A stretch of DNA of 64,000 bases from Streptomyces sp. TLI_053 (GTDB lineage Bacteria > Actinomycetota > Actinomycetes > Streptomycetales > Streptomycetaceae): positions 5,848,501-5,912,500 of the forward strand of contig NZ_LT629775.1 in the NCBI RefSeq assembly GCF_900105395.1, given 5' to 3'. The stretch's first letter is position 1, and every line of letters starts with the position of its first letter. A program made the translations under genes and the position numbers. Shown here piece by piece: positions 8,688 through 17,456 of this stretch. The notes below the pieces were generated by a model. The model had not been told where the DNA came from. It was given only the letters and a program-made list of their open reading frames with translations, and did not search any database.

Positions 8688-10025
8688 TCAGCTCGGGCGG
8701 CCGAGCGCGCGGTAGGTCCAGCCGGCGGCGCGCCAGGCGTCGGCGTCCAGGACGTTGCGGCCGTCGAGCAGGCGGCGCTCGGCCACGACCGCGCCCAGCT
8801 CGGCCGGGTCGAGCGCGCGGAACTCCTGCCACTCGGTGAGGTGCAGGACGACGTGCGCGCCCTCGGCGGCCTCCAGCGCGGAGTCGGCGTAGGCGAGCCC
8901 GGGGAACATCTTGCGCGCGTTGTCCATCGCCTTGGGGTCGTAGACGGTGACCTGCGCGCCCTGGAGCTGGATCTGGGCGGCCACGTTGAGCGCGGGCGAG
9001 TCGCGGATGTCGTCCGAGTTGGGCTTGAACGCGGCGCCGAGGACGGCGATCCGCCGGCCCAGGAAGCCGCCGGCGCACTGCTCGCGCGCCAGCTCGACCA
9101 TCCGGGAGCGGCGGCGCATGTTGATCGAGTCGACCTCGCGGAGGAAGGTCAGCGCCTGGTCGGCGCCCAGTTCGCCGGCCCGCGCCATGAACGCCCGGAT
9201 GTCCTTGGGCAGACAGCCGCCGCCGAAGCCCAGACCGGAGTTGAGGAACTTGCCGCCGATCCGGTCGTCCAGCGCGAGTGCCGCGCTCAGCTGGGTGACG
9301 TCCGCGCCGGCCGCCTCGCAGACCTCGGCCATCGCGTTGATGAAGGAGATCTTGGTGGCCAGGAAGGAGTTGGCCGCGGTCTTCACCAGCTCGGCGGTCG
9401 CGTAGTCGGTGACCAGGAACGGCACCCCGGCGGCGATCGGCTCGGCGTACACCTCGCGCAGCAGTTCCTCGGCCCGCCCGCCGCGGGCGCCGATCACGAT
9501 CCGGTCCGGGCGCAGGGTGTCCTGGACGGCGAAGCCCTCGCGCAGGAACTCGGGGTTCCAGGCGAGTTCGGCGCCCTCGCCGACCGGGGCCAGCGCGGCC
9601 AGCCGCTCGGCCAGCCGGCCCGCCGAGCCGACCGGGACGGTGGACTTGCCGACCACCAGCACCGGGCGGGTCAGATGCGGGGCGAGCGAGTCGATCGCGG
9701 CGTCCACGTACGACATGTCGGCCGCGAACTCGCCCTTGCGCTGCGGGGTGTTGACGCAGACGAAGTGCACGTCGCCGAACTCGGCGGCCTCCTGCGCGGA
9801 GGTGGTGAAGCGCAGCCGCCCGGTCGAACCCTCGTGCCCCGCCACGTGCTTGAGCAGCAGCTCGGACAGGCCCGGCTCGTACATCGGGACCTGGCCGGCG
9901 GTGAGGGTGGCGATCTTCTCCGGGTCGATGTCCAGACCCAGCACCTCGAAGCCGAACTCCGCCATGGCGGCGGCGTGGGTGGCGCCGAGATAGCCGGTAC
10001 CGATCACGGAGATGCGGAGGGTCAC
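8688..10025 (-). CDS. UDP-glucose 6-dehydrogenase
   Basis: NAD-dependent enzyme of 445 residues that oxidises UDP-glucose twice to UDP-glucuronate, a precursor for wall and capsule polymers. The Rossmann motif GTGYLG (~8-13) starts the NAD domain. The catalytic cysteine is in GLGFGGGCLPKD in the middle, and the C-terminal UDP-binding domain contains LGAAFKPNSDDIRDSP. The GTG start at 10025 is supported by AAGGGGAAA upstream. A closely related GDP-mannose dehydrogenase activity cannot be excluded by eye. The divergent neighbour is an LCP ligase. Confidence 0.93.
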   Translation of the reverse strand: MTLRISVIGTGYLGATHAAAMAEFGFEVLGLDIDPEKIATLTAGQVPMYEPGLSELLLKHVAGHEGSTGRLRFTTSAQEAAEFGDVHFVCVNTPQRKGEFAADMSYVDAAIDSLAPHLTRPVLVVGKSTVPVGSAGRLAERLAALAPVGEGAELAWNPEFLREGFAVQDTLRPDRIVIGARGGRAEELLREVYAEPIAAGVPFLVTDYATAELVKTAANSFLATKISFINAMAEVCEAAGADVTQLSAALALDDRIGGKFLNSGLGFGGGCLPKDIRAFMARAGELGADQALTFLREVDSINMRRRSRMVELAREQCAGGFLGRRIAVLGAAFKPNSDDIRDSPALNVAAQIQLQGAQVTVYDPKAMDNARKMFPGLAYADSALEAAEGAHVVLHLTEWQEFRALDPAELGAVVAERRLLDGRNVLDADAWRAAGWTYRALGRPS

Positions 10026-10174
10026 GGTTTCCCCTTCGGGCGGGCGACGGGCGAGGGTGGACGCGGTCCCACCGGGCCGCGCCCACCGATGCTATCCGGC
10101 CGTGGGGAAAGCGCCCAGACCGTCCCGGTTCCGGCCGTTGTCCCGAAAGCTCCCCGCGCGGCCCGGGGCGGCGG

Positions 10175-10180
10175 CACAAT
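10175..10180 (+). promoter_or_regulatory. -10-like CACAAT before a leaderless LCP gene
   Basis: CACAAT ends six bases before ATG 10187. No ribosome binding site fits between them. This is the leaderless arrangement seen repeatedly in the window. Confidence 0.4.
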
Positions 10181-10186
10181 ACGCAC

Positions 10187-11365
10187 ATGGAGCCGGAGGA
10201 CGAGCAGTCTGGCGAGCCCGCGCCGCGGCCGGTGCCGTCCGGCCTGAGCCTCTTCGAACCGGCGTCCGGTGCGCCGGGTGCCGAGGAGGGCCCTGCCGAC
10301 GACGCCGAGGACCCGCCGCCCGACCGCGAGCCGCCGGCCCGGCGCCGCCGGACCCGCCGGGTGCTGCTCTGGACCCTCTCCGCCCTGCTCGTCCTCGTCG
10401 TCGGCGGCTGCGGCGCCCTCTGGTGGACCGCCGAGCACTACGCCTCCTCCGTGCACCGGATCCCGGACGCCTTCCCGACCGCGCCGGAGTCGGCGCAGCC
10501 GAAGCCCGTCCCGGGCAGCGGGCTCAACCTGCTGCTGGTCGGTCTGGACGCCCGCTCCGACACCCCCACCACCGGCAGCGCGGCCAAGGCCCCGGCCTGG
10601 CAGGCCGGGGCGGCCCGCAGCGACACCATGATGCTGCTGCACCTCTCCGACGACCGGAGCTCGGCGACCCTGGTCTCACTGCCCCGGGACAGCTGGGTGC
10701 CGGTCCCGGGGCACGGCGAGGCCAAGCTGAACGCCGCCTACTCCTGGGGCGGCCCGGCCCTGATGACCGAGACCGTGCAGAACCTCACCGGCATCCGGAT
10801 CGACCACCTCGCCGTGATCGACTGGAACGGCTTCCGCGCCCTCACCGACGCCGTCGGCGGTGTGGACATCACCGTTCCGCGCACCATCGAGGGCGTCGGC
10901 GAGGCCCGCGCCTGGGAGGCCGGCACCCACCACATGGACGGTGCCACGGCCTTGCTCTACGTCCGCGAGCGCTACGGGCTGCCCGGCGGCGACCTCGACC
11001 GGACCAAGCGCCAGCAGAACTTCCTGCGCGCCCTGATGCTCAAGGTGATGGACTCCGGCACGCTCACCAGCCCGTCGCGGCTGGGCGGTCTGCTGGGCAC
11101 CGTCGGCGAGGTGGTCAGCGTGGACGACCGGCTGTCCAACACCGACCTGTTCCAGCTCGCCTGGGGCCTGCGCTCGCTGCGTGCCGACAGCGTCCGTTTC
11201 ATGAACGCGCCGTTCGGTGGGTTCGCCACCCGGGGCGAGCAGAGCGTGGTGCTGCTGGCGGACCGCCCGGCGGCGCAGCTGTGGGAGGCGATCCGCAACG
11301 ACCGGACGGACCAGTACTTCCAGGAGCACCGGGCCGGCGACACCCTCGGCACGGACGTGGACTGA
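10187..11365 (+). CDS. LytR-CpsA-Psr (LCP) family protein A
   Basis: Probable phosphotransferase of 392 residues that links polyprenyl-phosphate glycopolymers to peptidoglycan outside the membrane. A charged, Pro-rich cytoplasmic tail (~1-60) precedes one transmembrane helix (~64-84, VLLWTLSALLVLVV). The extracellular LCP domain shows RSDTMMLLHL, SLPRDSWVPVPG, the KLNAAYSWGG segment, DAVGGVDI and a late YVRERYG...DLDRTKRQQNF. These Arg and Asp residues bind the pyrophosphate-lipid in known LCP structures. It has no C-terminal LytR_C domain. It is one of five LCP proteins in this window and is divergent from UDP-glucose dehydrogenase. Confidence 0.94.
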   Translation: MEPEDEQSGEPAPRPVPSGLSLFEPASGAPGAEEGPADDAEDPPPDREPPARRRRTRRVLLWTLSALLVLVVGGCGALWWTAEHYASSVHRIPDAFPTAPESAQPKPVPGSGLNLLLVGLDARSDTPTTGSAAKAPAWQAGAARSDTMMLLHLSDDRSSATLVSLPRDSWVPVPGHGEAKLNAAYSWGGPALMTETVQNLTGIRIDHLAVIDWNGFRALTDAVGGVDITVPRTIEGVGEARAWEAGTHHMDGATALLYVRERYGLPGGDLDRTKRQQNFLRALMLKVMDSGTLTSPSRLGGLLGTVGEVVSVDDRLSNTDLFQLAWGLRSLRADSVRFMNAPFGGFATRGEQSVVLLADRPAAQLWEAIRNDRTDQYFQEHRAGDTLGTDVD

Positions 11366-11472
11366 CCGGAAACACATGTCCTAGGCAGCCGCAGGTCGGC
11401 GCCCTAGGATCACTACCCGGCGGTAACCGACCGGCCGCAGGGCCGGCACGACTCTTCGAAGAGGCAGGCATC

Positions 11473-12639
11473 ATGGCGGGCGGCGCAGGCGCGGCGGACT
11501 TCGATCTCTTCCGGATCTCCGAGGAGCACGTGATGCTCCGTGAGGCGGTGCGTTCGCTGGCCGAGGCGAAGATCGCTCCGTTCGCGGCGGAGGTGGACGA
11601 GGCGGGGCGGTTCCCGCAGGAGGCGCTGGACGCGTTGCAGGGCAACGATCTGCACGCGGTGCACGTGCCGGAGGAGTTCGGGGGTTCCGGGGCGGACGCG
11701 CTGGCGACGGTGATCGTGATCGAGGAGGTGGCGCGGGTGTGCGCCTCGTCGTCGTTGATCCCGGCGGTGAACAAGCTGGGTTCGCTGCCGGTGCAGCTGT
11801 CGGGTTCGGAGGAGCTGAAGGCCAGGTACCTGGGGGCGCTGGCCCGGGGCGAGGGCATGTTCTCGTACTGCCTGTCGGAGCCGGACGCCGGGTCCGACGC
11901 GGCGGGCATGAAGACCCGGGCCGTGCGGGACGGGGACTTCTGGGTGCTGAACGGTGTGAAGCGCTGGATCACCAACGCGGGGGTGTCGGAGTTCTACACG
12001 GTGATGGCGGTGACGGACCCGGAGCTGCGGTCCAGGGGGATCTCGGCGTTCGTGGTGGAGAAGGGCGACGAGGGGGTGTCGTTCGGTGCTCCCGAGCGGA
12101 AGCTGGGCATCAAGGGCTCGCCGACGCGTGAGGTGTACTTCGACAACGTGCGGATCCCGGCGGACCGGATGATCGGTGCGGAGGGTACGGGGTTCGCGAC
12201 GGCGATGCGGACGCTGGACCACACGCGGGTGACGATCGCGGCGCAGGCGCTGGGGATCGCGCAGGGCGCGCTGGACTACGCGAAGGGGTATGTGCGGGAG
12301 CGCAGGCAGTTCGGGAAGCCGATCGGTGATTTCCAGGGTGTGCAGTTCATGCTGGCGGACATGGCGATGAAGCTGGAGGCGGCGCGTCAGTTGACGTACG
12401 CGGCGGCGGCGCGGTCGCAGCGGGAGGACGGGGACCTGACGTTCTTCGGGGCGGCGGCGAAGTGCTTCGCGTCGGACGCGGCGATGGAGATCACGACGGA
12501 CGCGGTGCAGTTGCTGGGCGGTTACGGGTACACGCGGGACTACCCGTTGGAGCGGATGATGCGGGACGCGAAGATCACGCAGATCTACGAGGGCACCAAC
12601 CAGATCCAGCGCATCGTGATGGCCCGCAACCTGCCGTAG
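11473..12639 (+). CDS. Acyl-CoA dehydrogenase
   Basis: FAD-dependent acyl-CoA dehydrogenase of 388 residues, catalysing alpha-beta dehydrogenation of acyl-CoA in fatty-acid or amino-acid breakdown. The FAD-binding FSYCLSEPDAGSDAAGMKT segment, the RKLGIKGSPTREVYFDNVRIP segment and the terminal catalytic glutamate motif IYEGTNQIQR are all present. It starts at ATG 11473; GAGG lies nine bases upstream. Codon use differs from its neighbours: many G-ending codons and several TTG leucines, where neighbours use CTG/CTC. Chain-length preference cannot be read. A TAGGAT at 11405-11410 could be its -10. Confidence 0.95.
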   Translation: MAGGAGAADFDLFRISEEHVMLREAVRSLAEAKIAPFAAEVDEAGRFPQEALDALQGNDLHAVHVPEEFGGSGADALATVIVIEEVARVCASSSLIPAVNKLGSLPVQLSGSEELKARYLGALARGEGMFSYCLSEPDAGSDAAGMKTRAVRDGDFWVLNGVKRWITNAGVSEFYTVMAVTDPELRSRGISAFVVEKGDEGVSFGAPERKLGIKGSPTREVYFDNVRIPADRMIGAEGTGFATAMRTLDHTRVTIAAQALGIAQGALDYAKGYVRERRQFGKPIGDFQGVQFMLADMAMKLEAARQLTYAAAARSQREDGDLTFFGAAAKCFASDAAMEITTDAVQLLGGYGYTRDYPLERMMRDAKITQIYEGTNQIQRIVMARNLP

Positions 12640-12686
12640 CCCGGATCCGCCGGAAAGCACGGTCCGCGCCCTCCCGCGCGGACACC

Positions 12687-12729
12687 CCGGGAGCCCCCGG
12701 CCGAGCACGACCCGGCCGGGGGCTCCCGG
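12687..12729 (+). terminator. Terminator after acyl-CoA dehydrogenase
   Basis: Perfect 16-base-pair inverted repeat (12687-12702 with 12714-12729) around an 11-base loop, 48 bases past the stop codon. Confidence 0.8.
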
Positions 12730-12879
12730 CGTCGCGGCGGCCGGTCCGGCCGGGACGTCCTGCCGGCCGGAACGCCTTTCCGGCCGGGACGCATTTTTCC
12801 TCGACGCCCGGTCCGCCGGCGCCGTAGAAGTGATCGTCAACTTCCCTGCCGGGAAGACGATCACGGGAGGAACGCACGC

Positions 12880-13740
12880 ATGGGCGACACGTCGACCGAC
12901 ATCCCCGCCGGCCGGGTCTGGCTGATCACCGGGGCCAACTCCGGCTTCGGACTGGCCCTCGCCGGGGCCGCGCTCGCCGCCGGCGACACCGTGGTGGCCG
13001 CGGTCCGGCGAACCGAGACCCTGGCCGAGGTGGCCGGGGCGCACCCCGGCCGACTGGTGCCCGTCCGACTGGACGTCACCGACCACGACCGGATCGCCGC
13101 CGTGGTGGCGGACACCGTGGAGCGGTACGGCCGGATCGACGTCCTGGTCAACAACGCCGGCCGCGGTCTGGTCGGCGCCGTCGAGGAGTACACCGACCGC
13201 GAGCTGCGCGACCACATGGACCTGCACTTCTTCGGTCCGGTCGCGCTCACCCGGGCCGTCCTGCCGCACATGCGGGAACGCGGATCGGGTGCCGTGGTCC
13301 AGATGTCCAGCATGGGCGGCCGCTTGAGCTTCCCGGGCATCGGGGCCTACTCGGCGACCAAGTTCGCCCTGGAGGGCCTGTCCGAGGCGCTGGCCGCGGA
13401 GGTGGCGGGCTTCGGCGTCAAGGTGCTGATCGTCGAGCCGGGCTCCTTCCGGACCTCCTTCGCCGAGCGGGGCGCGCTCGCCTTCGCCACCGCCCTGCCC
13501 GTCTACGACGGGATCGTCGGGCCGGTCCGCGAGGGGCTGCCGGAGGTCGCGGGAAAGCAGCTCGGCGACCCGGAGCGGGCGGCCGCCGCGATCCTGGCCG
13601 CCCTGGCCGCCGAGCGGACCCCACTGCGGCTGCCGCTCGGCAGCGACGCCGTCGACGCCGTGCTCGGCAGTCTGGAGGCGTCCGTCGAGGAGCTCCGCGG
13701 CTGGGAGTCGGTGGGCCGTTCCACCGACTTTGACGCCTAG
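12880..13740 (+). CDS. Short-chain dehydrogenase/reductase
   Basis: Classical SDR of 286 residues, NAD(P)-dependent. The cofactor loop TGANSGFG is at 17-24, the NNAG motif is present, and the catalytic Ser, Tyr and Lys lie in MSSMGGRLSFPGIGAYSATK. The basic pair VRR after the second strand suggests NADP. ATG 12880 has GGGAGGA upstream. The gene is monocistronic, with a terminator before it and an apparent new promoter region after it. The substrate is unknown; this subclass often carries only the general label oxidoreductase. Confidence 0.92.
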   Translation: MGDTSTDIPAGRVWLITGANSGFGLALAGAALAAGDTVVAAVRRTETLAEVAGAHPGRLVPVRLDVTDHDRIAAVVADTVERYGRIDVLVNNAGRGLVGAVEEYTDRELRDHMDLHFFGPVALTRAVLPHMRERGSGAVVQMSSMGGRLSFPGIGAYSATKFALEGLSEALAAEVAGFGVKVLIVEPGSFRTSFAERGALAFATALPVYDGIVGPVREGLPEVAGKQLGDPERAAAAILAALAAERTPLRLPLGSDAVDAVLGSLEASVEELRGWESVGRSTDFDA

Positions 13741-13912
13741 CGAGGACCTGTTGACTTCCTCCAATCCCACGGTGTTCGAATCGGTTGGCTGACACACCTG
13801 AATGCCCATCAGGGCCGTGGCAGTGTGGCCGGTGTGGCGAAAGTCCCCGTGCTGACCGGTGCGGGGAGTTGTGGCCACCCCACAGTCCCGCACGAGTCAG
13901 GGAGTTCCTTCG

Positions 13913-15160
13913 ATGGGTACCGACAACCACGCGTCCCGAGCCGTCGCCCCCGAGCCGGTGCTGGTCACCGGTCTCGGGGCGACCACTCCGCTCGGCGGCG
14001 ACGTCCCCTCGACCTGGGCGGCGATGGTGGCCGGCGACACCGGCGTCCGGCCGATCGCGGCCGACTGGGCGGCCCGGCTCCCGGTCCGGATCGCCGGGCA
14101 GCTCGCGGTCGAGCCGACCGAGGTGCTGGACCGGGTCCTGGCCCGGCGGCTCGACCGCTGCGAACAGGTCGCGCTGGTCGCCGCCCGCCAGGCCTGGGCC
14201 GATGCCGGCCGTCCCGAGGTGGACGGTGAGCGGCTGGCCGTGGTGATCGGCACCGGTACCGGCGGCGCGCTCACCATGCTCGGCCAGGACGACGTCCTCG
14301 AGGCCTCCGGCGTCCGCAAGGTGTCCCCGCACACCGTGCCGATGCTGATGGCCAACGGTCCGGCCGCCTGGGTCTCGATCGAACTCGGCGCCCGGGCCGG
14401 CGCGCACACCCCGGTGAGCGCCTGCGCGTCCGGGGCCGAGGCGATCGCCCTCGGCCTGGACCTGATCCGGCTCGGCCGGGCCGATGTGGTGGTGGCGGGC
14501 GGCGCCGAGGCGTGCGTCTGTCCGCTGACCCTGGCCGGTTTCGCCCAGGCCCGGGCCCACTCGCTGCGCAACGACGAGCCCGGCCGGGCCTCCCGGCCGT
14601 TCGACGTCGACCGGGACGGCTTCGTGATCGGCGAGGGCGCGGCTGTCGTGGTGCTGGAGCGGGCCGGTTTCGCCGCCGCGCGCCGGGCCCGCGCCCACGC
14701 CGTGCTGGCCGGCGCGGCCGTCACCTCGGACGCCCACCACATCACCGCGGCCGCAGCCGAGGGGCAGGTCCGGGCGATCCGCCGGGCGGTGTCCGGGGCG
14801 GGGCTGTCGCCGCGGGACATCGGGCTCGTCCACGCCCACGCCACCTCCACCCAGCTCGGCGACCGGACCGAGGCGGAGTCGGTCACCGCGGCGATCGGCT
14901 CCCACCCGGTGGTGACCGCCACCAAGTCGATGACCGGCCACCTCTTCGGCGCGGCGGGCGCGCTGGGGGCGCTCGCCTCGGTCCTCGCGCTGCGCGAGGG
15001 CATCGTGCCGCCCACCCGCAACCTGGAGCGGCAGGACCCGACGGTCGGGCTGGACGTGGTCACGGGGGCCGCTCGCCGGGGGCCGGTCGGGGCGGTGCTC
15101 ACCAATGCCTTCGGTTTCGGCGGGCACAACGCCTCGCTGGTGTTCACGGCCGCGCCGTGA
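13913..15160 (+). CDS. Solitary beta-ketoacyl-ACP synthase (FabF/KAS II-like)
   Basis: Ketosynthase of 415 residues catalysing decarboxylative Claisen condensation. The catalytic set looks complete: C171 (VSACASGAEA), H309 (HAHATST), K338 and H343 (KSMTGHLFGAAGA). The start at 13913 has GGAG eight bases upstream. No acyl carrier protein, malonyl transferase or ketoreductase lies next to it, so it must work with carriers encoded elsewhere. It could be a housekeeping FabF paralogue or belong to a lipid or secondary-metabolite pathway. The sequence alone does not decide this. Confidence 0.9.
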   Translation: MGTDNHASRAVAPEPVLVTGLGATTPLGGDVPSTWAAMVAGDTGVRPIAADWAARLPVRIAGQLAVEPTEVLDRVLARRLDRCEQVALVAARQAWADAGRPEVDGERLAVVIGTGTGGALTMLGQDDVLEASGVRKVSPHTVPMLMANGPAAWVSIELGARAGAHTPVSACASGAEAIALGLDLIRLGRADVVVAGGAEACVCPLTLAGFAQARAHSLRNDEPGRASRPFDVDRDGFVIGEGAAVVVLERAGFAAARRARAHAVLAGAAVTSDAHHITAAAAEGQVRAIRRAVSGAGLSPRDIGLVHAHATSTQLGDRTEAESVTAAIGSHPVVTATKSMTGHLFGAAGALGALASVLALREGIVPPTRNLERQDPTVGLDVVTGAARRGPVGAVLTNAFGFGGHNASLVFTAAP

Positions 15161-15235
15161 GGCAGTGCGCGGGGCTCCGGGACCCGGGCCGCCGGGGCGG
15201 CGGGAAATCCGGGAGACCGGCGGGCGGGCACTCAC

Positions 15236-15241
15236 TACTCT
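15236..15241 (+). promoter_or_regulatory. -10-like TACTCT before a leaderless GNAT gene
   Basis: TACTCT ends seven bases before ATG 15249 and no ribosome binding site intervenes, so the mRNA probably starts at the ATG. Confidence 0.45.
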
Positions 15242-15248
15242 GACCGGC

Positions 15249-15746
15249 ATGTCCACGGAATCCGCGCTGCCCGCAGCCCCGGCCGCCCTGCGGCTCGAAC
15301 CCGTCACCCCGAACAACATCGACGCCGCGCTGGAGCTGGAGGTCCGTCCGGACCAGGCGCACCTGGTCGCCCCGGTGGCCAAGTCGCTGGCCGAGGCGTA
15401 CGCGCACGGCGCGACGGCCTGGCCGAGGCTGGTCTACGACGGCGACCGGCCGGTCGGCTTCGTGATGGCGTTCTTCGACGTCACCTTCTACCCGGACCGG
15501 CCGGGCGACCTGCCGCGCTCCGGACTCTGGCGCCTCAACATCGCCGCCGGCACCCAGGGCAAGGGTTACGGCCGCTTCGCCGTGGAGCAGGTCGCCGCGG
15601 AGATCCGCCGCCGCGGCGGCAGCCGGGTCACGGTCACCTATGTGCCGGGGGAGGACGGCCCGGCGGGGTTCTACGAGCGTCTCGGCTTCCGCCCGACCGG
15701 GGAGTTCAGCGGGGACCAGGCGGTCGCGGAGCTGGAGCTGTCCTGA
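15249..15746 (+). CDS. GNAT family N-acetyltransferase
   Basis: Acetyltransferase of 165 residues with a single GNAT fold. The acetyl-CoA pyrophosphate loop is visible as GTQGKGYGRFAVEQV (Q/RxxGxG/A type), followed by VTYVPGEDGPAGFYERLGF, the usual C-terminal strand and helix. The arrangement resembles the spermine/spermidine acetyltransferase (BltD/PaiA-like) subgroup, but the substrate is not certain. It is probably leaderless (TACTCT seven bases upstream of ATG). Confidence 0.9.
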   Translation: MSTESALPAAPAALRLEPVTPNNIDAALELEVRPDQAHLVAPVAKSLAEAYAHGATAWPRLVYDGDRPVGFVMAFFDVTFYPDRPGDLPRSGLWRLNIAAGTQGKGYGRFAVEQVAAEIRRRGGSRVTVTYVPGEDGPAGFYERLGFRPTGEFSGDQAVAELELS

Positions 15747-15753
15747 AGGGACG

Positions 15754-15787
15754 GGCGGGCGACCCGGCCGCCGCCGGGTCGCCCGCC
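15754..15787. terminator. Bidirectional terminator, GNAT / repeat protein
   Basis: Perfect 15-base-pair stem (15754-15768 with 15773-15787) and a four-base loop between convergent stops at 15746 and 15826. Confidence 0.85.
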
Positions 15788-15825
15788 GTTCGTCGTCCCG
15801 GGGCCGGGCCGGCCCCGGCGCGGGC

Positions 15826-16425
15826 TCAGCCGACCAGCAGGAACTTGGTGGTCGGCACACCGCGGATGGTGGCGCAGTCCAGGTTCGAGGTGGTGGTGCT
15901 GTAGGTCCAGCCGCGGGGGACGTCACAGGCCCAGAGGCCGTTGCGCGGGGTGCGGAGGTGGAAGGTGGTGGCCTGGACGCCCTGGTTCAGGCTGCACCCG
16001 GAGGTGTAGCTGACGTAGTCGTAGGTGAAGGCGGGGGTGCCGACGCAGGCGGTGAGGCCGTCGTACGGGGTGCGCAGGTGGTACATGTTCGAGGTCACGC
16101 CGGACTGCTGGCTGCAGGACAGGCCCCAGGTGATGTTGTCGTAGACGAAGCCCGGCGCGCTCATACAGGCGGTCAGCCCGTCGACCGGGGTGCGCAGGTG
16201 GAACTGCGGCGAGTTCCAGGTGCCGCCGCCACTGCAGCTGCGGTTCATGGACACCTGGTCGTAGACGTAGCCGGCCGGGACGGAGCAGGCCCAGCTGCCG
16301 TCCAGCCCCGTGGTGGTGGCGGAGGCGTTGGTGGCGGTGACCGCGCCGGAGAGCATCAGCGCCACTGCGGCGAGGACCGCCAGCAGGGCGTTGCGGACGG
16401 AACGGACGGTTCGTGCGACGGACAT
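15826..16425 (-). CDS. Secreted protein of four 40-residue cysteine-paired repeats
   Basis: A 199-residue exported protein that I do not recognise. Residues 1-36 form a signal peptide (RNALLAVLAAVALMLSGAV, then ANASA-like cleavage region). The rest is four repeats of exactly 40 residues. Cysteines are at 47/64, 87/104, 127/144 and 167/184, always C-x16-C. Shared features are G(L/S)xAC, a central (V/T)YD and HLRTP at 76-80, 116-120 and 156-160. Each repeat probably forms one disulfide-bonded module. The start at 16425 has AAGGAG upstream. There is no catalytic motif; binding to a surface polymer or another protein is one possibility, but nothing proves it. Confidence 0.85.
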   Translation of the reverse strand: MSVARTVRSVRNALLAVLAAVALMLSGAVTATNASATTTGLDGSWACSVPAGYVYDQVSMNRSCSGGGTWNSPQFHLRTPVDGLTACMSAPGFVYDNITWGLSCSQQSGVTSNMYHLRTPYDGLTACVGTPAFTYDYVSYTSGCSLNQGVQATTFHLRTPRNGLWACDVPRGWTYSTTTSNLDCATIRGVPTTKFLLVG

Positions 16426-16660
16426 GGTTCTCCTTCGGTCGGAGGAGTTGCCGGTGGGTGCACGGTGCGGGTGACGATGATCGCGGGTGAGCGTTCACTG
16501 TCGCCGACGGTTCTAGCACGCACGGCGGGCCGTCACCTCGGTGATCCGTTCGAGTTGATCGTTCCGCCGGCCGCCGTCTAGTCGTAGCCGCGCGCTTCCT
16601 CCGGTCCGGCTCGGTCGATCACCGCCACCACCCCTGCCGCATCCGGCGCAGTGCCCCCGG

Positions 16661-16666
16661 TAGGGT
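16661..16666 (+). promoter_or_regulatory. -10-like TAGGGT before methyltransferase
   Basis: TAGGGT ends eight bases before GTG 16675; no Shine-Dalgarno site is present. It supports the GTG at 16675 rather than the one at 16651, which lies upstream of the box. Confidence 0.45.
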
Positions 16667-16674
16667 CGGTCGCC

Positions 16675-17328
16675 GTGACCACCGCCGAGCCCGAATTCCT
16701 CACCGCCGCACGGACGTTCTACGACTCCGTCGCCGCCGACTACGCCGACCGCTACCGCGACGCGCTGGCCGCGATGCCCTGGGACCGCGCCCTGCTCGGG
16801 GTGTTCGCCGAACTGGTGACGACGGCCGGCGGCGGCCGGGTCGCCGACCTGGGCTGCGGTCCGGGCCGGATCACCGGCCACCTGGCCGGGCTCGGCCTGG
16901 ACGTTTCCGGTCTCGACCTCTCCCCGCGCATGGTCGAACTGGCCCGTGCCGCCCACCCGGCGATTCCCTTCGCGACCGGGTCCCTGCTCGATCTGCCCTA
17001 CCGTGACGGCGAGTTGGCCGGCGCTGTCGCCTGGTACTCGATCATCCACACCCCCGCCGGACAACTCCCGCGGGTGTTCGCGGAGTTCCACCGCGTCCTG
17101 GCCCCCGGCGCCCCGCTGCTGCTGGCCTTCCAGGTGGGGGACGACGTCCTGCGGCTCGAGCGGCCCTTCGGCCGCCCCGTCGCCCTGGACTTCCGTCGCG
17201 GGCGGCCGGAGCGGATCGAGGCGCTGGCCGGGGCGGCCGGCCTGACGGTCACCACCCGCCTGGTCCGCGAACCGGAACCCGACGAGCGGACCCCGCAGGC
17301 GTACCTGCTGGCCCACCGGGCGGCGTAG
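16675..17328 (+). CDS. Class I SAM-dependent methyltransferase
   Basis: Methyltransferase of 217 residues with the SAM motif VADLGCGPGRITGHLAGLG followed by VSGLDLSPRMVELAR (motif II acidic residue) and FHRVLAPGAPLLLAF (motif IV-like strand). Class and cofactor are clear, the substrate is not; relatives include ubiquinone/menaquinone-like and small-molecule methyltransferases. The start is placed at GTG 16675 because a -10-like box lies eight bases upstream; an in-frame GTG at 16651 would add eight residues. Confidence 0.88.
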   Translation: MTTAEPEFLTAARTFYDSVAADYADRYRDALAAMPWDRALLGVFAELVTTAGGGRVADLGCGPGRITGHLAGLGLDVSGLDLSPRMVELARAAHPAIPFATGSLLDLPYRDGELAGAVAWYSIIHTPAGQLPRVFAEFHRVLAPGAPLLLAFQVGDDVLRLERPFGRPVALDFRRGRPERIEALAGAAGLTVTTRLVREPEPDERTPQAYLLAHRAA

Positions 17329-17444
17329 CGGGCGGGCTGTCCCGGGGCGTCCGACGGCGACCCGGGCGGCCGGCTCCGGTCGGGGAAGTCCGGCTCCGGC
17401 CCGGTCGTCGGGGGGTGTGCCGCGCGACGGGGCGCCCGGCATGC

Positions 17445-17450
17445 CATGAT
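17445..17450 (+). promoter_or_regulatory. -10-like CATGAT before a leaderless cyclophilin gene
   Basis: CATGAT ends six bases before ATG 17457 with no ribosome binding site between them. Confidence 0.4.
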
Positions 17451-17456
17451 CCCTGC

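Noticed and set aside
12880..15746. Secondary-metabolite gene cluster around the ketosynthase and SDR
   Set aside because: No carrier protein, transferase, cyclase or regulator; neighbours are ordinary unrelated genes with separate terminators.
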